The notes beneath the pieces are model-generated. The model did no database searches and was not told where the DNA came from. It saw nothing but the letters and a program-made list of their open reading frames with translations. From Actinophytocola sp. (GTDB lineage Bacteria > Actinomycetota > Actinomycetes > Mycobacteriales > Pseudonocardiaceae), in NCBI RefSeq assembly GCF_009379765.1, contig NZ_WHTD01000084.1:1-35247 (forward strand): a DNA stretch of 35,247 nucleotides, read 5' to 3'. Position numbers and translations under genes: made by a program. Numbering within the stretch: position 1 is the stretch's first letter; each line of letters opens with the position of its first letter. Shown one piece after another: positions 31,556 through 35,247 of this stretch.

Positions 31556-31605
31556 TTGACAACGTTTCGAACACCATCCAGTATTTCACTACTTCATTAG
31601 TGAAA
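31556..31605 (+). promoter_or_regulatory. Promoter with YtrA-type operator, autoregulating the GntR/ABC operon
   Basis: TTGACA (31556-31561) and CAGTAT (31579-31584) are spaced by 17 bases. The perfect repeat TTTCACTA-CTTCAT-TAGTGAAA (31584-31605) begins at the -10 and covers the start site and leader. It ends two bases before the regulator's GTG. The arms resemble sites of YtrA-subfamily GntR repressors, which usually precede their own ABC operons. Confidence 0.65.
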
Positions 31606-31607
31606 GG

Positions 31608-32027
31608 GTGTTGGAGTTGATCGACTTCAGGCTTGATCGAGGCTCCGGCGTCGCGACCTACATGCAGCTCGTGCACCAGGTCAAACACGCGTTGCGGCTG
31701 GGTGCGCTGCGGCCGGGGGACCGGCTGCCGACCGCGAAGGAGGTCGTCGACCAGTTGGCGATCAACCCGAACACCGTGCTGAAGGCGTACCGGGAGCTGG
31801 AACGCGAGGGACTGGTGGCCGGCCGGCCAGGGCTCGGCACCTTCGTGCAGCGCTCGCTCGGCGGCGCGTCGGTGACCGAGCACGCGCGGCTGCGTGCCGC
31901 GCTCGCCGGCTGGGTGCGCGACGCCCGGTCGGCGGGCCTGGACCCGGAGGACGTGGAGGCGCTGTTCGCCTCGGTGGTGCTGGACTCGTTTCGCTTGACG
32001 GATCGCTCAGGGGAGGACACGGCATGA
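31608..32027 (+). CDS. GntR-family repressor, YtrA subfamily
   Basis: 139 residues. The winged helix reads YMQLVHQVKHALRLGALRPGDRLPTAKEVVDQLAINPNTVLKAYRELEREGLV, with the signature NPNTVLKAYRELE of the YtrA group. The C-terminal part is short, with no large ligand domain, as in this subfamily. YtrA repressors control adjacent ABC exporters and often respond to cell-wall-active compounds. GTG at 31608 follows GAAAGG in the operator arm; in-frame TTG codons at 31611 and 31617 are alternatives. The stop overlaps the ATPase start (ATGA). Confidence 0.88.
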   Translation: MLELIDFRLDRGSGVATYMQLVHQVKHALRLGALRPGDRLPTAKEVVDQLAINPNTVLKAYRELEREGLVAGRPGLGTFVQRSLGGASVTEHARLRAALAGWVRDARSAGLDPEDVEALFASVVLDSFRLTDRSGEDTA

Positions 32028-32914
32028 CGGTGTTGACCGCGACCGGGTTGGGGAAGAGGTACCGGCGCACCTGGGCGCTGCGGGACTGCTCGCTGTCGGT
32101 GCCGGCCGGGCGGGTGGTCGCGCTGGTCGGGCCGAACGGTGCCGGAAAGACGACGTTGCTGCACCTGGCGGTCGGGCTGCTGACGCCGACCGCGGGGACC
32201 GTCGAGGTGCTCGGCGCGGCGGTCGACCGCGACCCGGAGGCGCTCGCCAGGATCGCGTTCCTCGCGCAGGCCAAGCCCTTGTACGACGGGTTCTCGGTGG
32301 CCGACATGCTGCGGTTCGGCCGGCACCTGAACCCGGGGTGGGACCAGGGGCTCGCCGAGCGGCGGCTGACCGAGCTCGACATTCCGCTGGACCGCAAGGT
32401 CGGCAAGCTCTCCGGCGGCCAGCAGGCGCAGGTCGCGCTGACCGTGGCGCTGGCCAAGCGGCCCGAGCTGCTGCTGCTCGACGAGCCGCTGTCGAACCTG
32501 GATCCGTTGGCGCGCCACGAGGTCATGCGCGGGCTGATGGCCGCGGTCGCCGAGACCGAGCTGACCGTGGTGCTCTCCTCGCACGTGGTGTCGGACCTGG
32601 AGAACACCTGCGACTGGCTCGTCGTGCTCAACGGCGGGCGGGTGCAGATGAGCGGCGACATCGAGGAGCTGCTCGCCGGCCACCGGCTGCTGACCGGCCC
32701 GGCCGAGCTCGCCGACGGCGTCGCGAGCCGGCTGACCACGGTGGACGACAGCCGCACCGACCGGCTGGCGACCCTGCTCGTGCGGGACGGGTCGCCCGCG
32801 CTCGACCCGCGGTGGACGACGCGCGGGGTCGGCCTGGAGGAGTTGGTGCTCGCGTACCTGCGCCGGCCCGACTCGGCGTCGCTGCCGCGGCCCGCGCTCG
32901 CGAGTGCTCCATGA
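32024..32914 (+). CDS. ABC transporter ATP-binding protein
   Basis: 296 residues. Walker A GPNGAGKTT (36-44), Q-loop Gln82, signature LSGGQ (129-133), Walker B LLLLDEP (149-155) and a switch His in LSSHVV are all present, so the ATPase should be active. The C-terminal about 80 residues are divergent, as in drug or peptide exporters of the CcmA/YtrB type. It would pair with the MxWLTxRQHR-type permeases encoded after it. Both ends overlap neighbours by four bases (ATGA). Confidence 0.92.
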   Translation: MTVLTATGLGKRYRRTWALRDCSLSVPAGRVVALVGPNGAGKTTLLHLAVGLLTPTAGTVEVLGAAVDRDPEALARIAFLAQAKPLYDGFSVADMLRFGRHLNPGWDQGLAERRLTELDIPLDRKVGKLSGGQQAQVALTVALAKRPELLLLDEPLSNLDPLARHEVMRGLMAAVAETELTVVLSSHVVSDLENTCDWLVVLNGGRVQMSGDIEELLAGHRLLTGPAELADGVASRLTTVDDSRTDRLATLLVRDGSPALDPRWTTRGVGLEELVLAYLRRPDSASLPRPALASAP

Positions 32915-33150
32915 TCTGGCTCACCTGGCACCGGACACCGACCGACGTCGCTGCGGCGCGGCGCTCGGGGGGACTGGGGGTGGTGGTGAGCCTCGCCGGC
33001 TTCGCGGTCGGCGCGTGGTCGGCGGGGTTCGCCGGCGAGCCGGCCGCGGGTCGCCTCGCGCACATCGACATCGCCCATGGCGACCGATGGTCGGGCACCA
33101 CCGGGATCGGCGTCGACCGGAACGTTCCGTCCGCTCGCCGCGTGTCCTGA
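32911..33150 (+). pseudogene. Remnant of an ABC permease gene (N-terminus only)
   Basis: ATG at 32911 overlaps the ATPase stop. The first residues MIWLTWHR match the start of the intact permease (MFWLTFRQHR), and one hydrophobic segment (about 24-36) follows. The remaining 40 residues are hydrophilic and unlike a permease. At 79 residues it is about a quarter of the normal length. It looks like a deletion remnant kept in frame; a small membrane peptide is less likely. A CATC-type short tandem repeat (33153-33171) lies just after it. Confidence 0.55.
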
Positions 33151-33182
33151 TCCATCCGTCCATCCATCCACATTGGAGACTC

Positions 33183-34097
33183 ATGTTCTGGCTCACCTTC
33201 CGGCAGCACCGGATGCAGGTCCTCGTGACGGTGGGGGTGCTGGCCGTGCTCGGCGTGGTGCTGCTCGTCCAAGGACTCGGCACCGTCGACGCCAAGGCCG
33301 AGCTGTCCGGTACGGAGCTCGACCGGGTGCTGGAGGAGCGGTACGAGCTGCTTTACCAGGTGCTCACCTGGCTACCCGCCGCGCCGGTGCTGATCGGCCT
33401 GTTCTGGGGCGCCCCGTTGCTGGGGCGGGAGGCCGAGCGCGGCACGCTCGTGCTGGCGTGGACCCAGTCGGTGACCCGGCGCCGGTGGGTCACCGCGAAG
33501 CTGGCTTGGCTCGCCCTCGCGGTCGCCCTGTGCGGCCTGGCGCTCGGCGCGATGGTCGAGGCCTGGAACGCGACCTTCGCCGGGTCGGACTTCGCCCGCC
33601 GGTTCGGTGACCGCGGGATGTTCACGACCACGGGTGTCGTGGCGGGCGGCTGGTGGCTGTTCGGGTTCATGCTCGGGGTCGCCGGCGGCGCCCTGTTCCG
33701 CCGGCTGCTGCCGGCGATGGCGGTGACGCTCGCGGTGTTCTTCGTGGTCCTCTTCGCCGTCATGGGTCTGCGCGGGGACTACGCGACGCCCGACCGGATC
33801 GTGCAGGAGATCCAGGAGTCGCCCCGACTCCCGGCCGACGACGTGCTGCTGGCGGGCAGCGGCTGGCTCGCCCCCGACGGCACGGAGACCACCGACGGCC
33901 CCTTGCCCACGTGCGAGGACGTGCCACCGCCCACCTTCGCGGGCTGCCTGCGGGAGAGCGGCTACCGCATGGTCACCTACGTCCACCCGGCCGACCGGTA
34001 CTGGCGCTTCCAGTGGACGGAGGCGGGCCTGCTGCTGGCCGGTGCCGTGCTGCTTGCGGGGGTGAGCTACCAGCGCGTCGCCCGATGGTCGGTCTGA
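33183..34097 (+). CDS. ABC-2-type transporter permease
   Basis: 304 residues. It begins MFWLTFRQHRMQVLV, a start typical of permeases in actinobacterial YtrA-ABC operons. There are about six hydrophobic segments: roughly 13-30, 60-75, 105-125, 155-175, 180-198 and 280-297. A large extracytoplasmic loop (about 200-270) contains two cysteines (TCEDVPPPTFAGC) that could form a disulfide. ATG at 33183 has TTGGAG six bases before it. With the ATPase it would form an export or defence transporter; the substrate is unknown. It appears to be the only complete permease here. Confidence 0.85.
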   Translation: MFWLTFRQHRMQVLVTVGVLAVLGVVLLVQGLGTVDAKAELSGTELDRVLEERYELLYQVLTWLPAAPVLIGLFWGAPLLGREAERGTLVLAWTQSVTRRRWVTAKLAWLALAVALCGLALGAMVEAWNATFAGSDFARRFGDRGMFTTTGVVAGGWWLFGFMLGVAGGALFRRLLPAMAVTLAVFFVVLFAVMGLRGDYATPDRIVQEIQESPRLPADDVLLAGSGWLAPDGTETTDGPLPTCEDVPPPTFAGCLRESGYRMVTYVHPADRYWRFQWTEAGLLLAGAVLLAGVSYQRVARWSV

Positions 34098-34100
34098 GCC

Positions 34101-34556
34101 ATGCTGTGGCTGACCTGGCGGCAACATCGACTGCAGGTGCTCGTCACCGCGATGGCACTACTCGGCGCCGGCGCCTTCCTGCTGGCCGCCAAGTCCGCGG
34201 ACCTCAGCGCCTACAAACCCGCACAGGTCATCGAGGCGGTCGAGGTCATCGACCTCGCCGCCATCACGCGGGCCTCCCGACCTGCGGCTTGGGTCGCCGT
34301 GTCCTCGCGCGGGGACGCGGTCTACGACGTCGACGGCCGCGCCCGAACCTGCACCTGCCCCGCCGGTGAAACGGGGTCTGCGTTGCTATCGCGGCTGTTG
34401 ACATCCTCGCGGCGGCCTGACGCCACGCCAGCCGCCATGGTTGCCGCGTACGAGTTCGAGGTGCAGTGGGTGTGGACGCCGCGTGGGTCACCCGCCGCCG
34501 GGTTGTCCGCTCACACCCGCCATTCTGGTCGCCCGCGTTCTACCCTCAGCGGGTGA
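34101..34556 (+). pseudogene. Truncated third permease, N-terminus joined to unrelated sequence
   Basis: It starts three bases after the previous stop with MLWLTWRQHRLQVLVTAMALLGAGAFLL, clearly a permease N-terminus with its first membrane segment. After about residue 40 the sequence changes to a soluble stretch: AWVAVSSRGDAVYDVDGRARTCTCPAGETG. The CxCP there recalls the first half of a SWIM zinc finger, but the matching CxH is missing. The frame ends at 151 residues, half a permease. A deletion or rearrangement is the likely cause. Confidence 0.55.
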
Positions 34557-34774
34557 TCGCGACTATCACCGTCGACGAAGTGCTCGACGCCACTGCCGTG
34601 CAAGAGTCGCAGGCCGGCGAGCAAGATTTCGCCCCGCTGGGAAATCGAACCTGGGGGTTCGTTTGGATTATTCCGTTGATGCATGACGCTGCATCGAGGA
34701 TTTGGTTGTATTTCGATGGCTTGCAACATCGCCGCAGATCATTCCAAAGAAAGGGTTCAAAGAACTGGGGCTGA
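34553..34774 (+). CDS. Short open frame of unknown function
   Basis: 73 residues from GTG at 34553, overlapping the previous stop (GTGA) and ending inside a strong hairpin. There is no recognised domain; Trp- and Phe-rich patches occur in the middle, with a basic C-terminus. The GC content of 34600-34770 is about 50%, far below the rest, which suggests acquired or decaying DNA. It may be a fragment of a larger gene rather than a working one. Confidence 0.25.
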   Translation: MIATITVDEVLDATAVQESQAGEQDFAPLGNRTWGFVWIIPLMHDAASRIWLYFDGLQHRRRSFQRKGSKNWG

Positions 34775-34803
34775 TGCAGCGACTACGCTGCCGCGTCAGC
34801 CCC
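34767..34803. terminator. Strong two-part hairpin between convergent frames
   Basis: GGGGCTGA (34767-34774) pairs with TCAGCCCC (34796-34803), and inside it GCAGCG (34776-34781) pairs with CGCTGC (34786-34791). It ends 17 bases before the stop of the minus-strand gene at 34821. There is no T-tract. It probably acts in both directions. Confidence 0.6.
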
Positions 34804-34820
34804 AGTGGTGTCACGTGGGA

Positions 34821-35111
34821 TCAGGCGCCGTGCTCGTCGGCAGTCAGCTCCAACAACGCTCCGGTGATGCCGAACAACGGCCACCGTGCGGTAAGTACGA
34901 AGGGTTCCGACGGTCGTGGCCAGAGCCACAAAGTCTCCTGTGTTCGGAGACGATTACTCCTGATGTGGAATCCCGGGCCGCCCAGTACAGCAAAGTACGG
35001 CTGCTCGGGGGGCAACTGTGGCGTCAGCACGTGATCGAGAGTTTTCGCGGTGCGTCCGTCCGCGAGCTGGACGCCGAACCACAGCACGGCAGGGGCAGGC
35101 CCTTCGTCCAA
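34821..35111 (-). pseudogene. C-terminal fragment of an actinobacterial hypothetical protein, 5' end cut by an IS
   Basis: About 96 residues are open, with only a TTG near the expected cut. LWFGVQLADGRTAKTLD and ETLWLWPRPSEPFVLTARWPLFGITGALLEL match a common actinobacterial protein family of unknown function, whose members carry an N-terminal half missing here. The break coincides with the presumed left end of the IS4-type element about 35115. GC content is lower than in neighbouring genes. Confidence 0.6.
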
Positions 35112-35116
35112 TGCCG

Positions 35117-35247
35117 CTAACTTAGGTGCTGTGGGGTTATGATCTTGGTTGTGGCGAGAGTGGGACAGCAGGTCAAGGTGGGTACGCAGGTTCGGTTGCC
35201 GGATCTGGTCGGGGTCGGGGTGCTGACTGCGGCGTTCCCGCCGGAGC
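35117..35247 (+). mobile_element. Left end of an IS4-type insertion sequence (runs off the window)
   Basis: The element is recognised by its transposase start. The boundary is placed near CTAACTTAGGTGCTG, where the similarity of the minus-strand fragment ends; the terminal inverted repeat and target duplication cannot be verified because the right end is outside the window. Confidence 0.5.
35139..35247 (+). CDS. IS4-family transposase, N-terminal part
   Basis: 36 residues are visible before the window ends: MILVVARVGQQVKVGTQV then RLPDLVGVGVLTAAFPPE. The segment LPDxVGVGVLTxxFPPE is the usual opening of actinobacterial IS4-type DDE transposases, which have an N-terminal domain before the catalytic domain. 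ATG at 35139 or GTG at 35151 may be the start. The catalytic residues lie beyond the window, so activity cannot be judged. Confidence 0.65.
   Translation, partial: MILVVARVGQQVKVGTQVRLPDLVGVGVLTAAFPPE

Noticed and set aside
34640..34665. tRNA-like T-arm sequence with a GGTTCG motif on the minus strand
   Set aside because: The arms do not pair as a T-stem and no other cloverleaf parts or anticodon arm are present; only a simple six-base hairpin (CGAACC/GGTTCG) remains.

Overview
High-GC actinobacterial chromosome (GC close to 70% and GC-rich third codon positions nearly throughout). A fused F420-biosynthesis gene (fbiC), mycothiol-dependent formaldehyde detoxification (mscR), PknG/GlnH/GlnX signalling and a DUF3516 helicase point to Actinomycetia, most likely Pseudonocardiales; the genus cannot be fixed from this window.

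Layout. 1-4315: 3' end of fbiC, a secreted trypsin-like protease behind a DasR-like operator, a frameshifted VOC gene, then mscR with an overlapping MBL-fold hydrolase. 4350-7343: an operator-controlled class III aminotransferase, a 415-bp intergenic repeat block carrying an inserted miniature element, and an ArsR/AHSA1 pair whose AHSA1 gene is frameshifted. 7376-10833: a sugar-phosphate operon (ROK kinase, PfkB kinase, class II aldolase) divergent from a DeoR regulator. 11007-15191: an acyl-CoA/steroid-type beta-oxidation operon (SDR, MaoC hydratase, two acyl-CoA dehydrogenases, TetR) with an identifiable promoter and operator. 15538-19403: xdhC and nudC divergent around a second copy of the miniature element, a frameshifted methyltransferase, a small leaderless zinc-finger gene, and a phosphoribosyltransferase/hydrolase fusion. 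19489-21984: DUF3516 helicase.

22403-31405 is the most interesting part: one tightly coupled minus-strand operon, glnX-glnH-coiled coil-pknG-PP2C-VWA-FHA. It joins the amino-acid-sensing PknG module (GlnX membrane sensor, GlnH ligand-binding lipoprotein, PknG kinase) to a phosphatase, a von Willebrand A protein and an FHA phosphothreonine reader. The kinase, the phosphatase and the FHA protein all begin with similar zinc ribbons. Most junctions are stop/start overlaps of one to four bases, which suggests stoichiometric production of one signalling complex. It combines PknG with a VWA/PP2C/kinase set resembling the TerY-P triad.

31556-35247: a YtrA-type GntR/ABC transporter operon with one intact and two broken permease genes, then a lower-GC stretch with a truncated gene and the start of an IS4-type insertion sequence running off the window.

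Non-coding structure is rich: a MITE-like element in two copies (one with an empty-site counterpart in the window showing insertion at a TA), a repeat family placed between convergent genes and carrying TTGTCCACA boxes, two tandem-repeat arrays, and several operator palindromes. Four genes, including pknG, are each broken by one single-base indel; this pattern fits base-call errors in the assembly at least as well as real pseudogenes.
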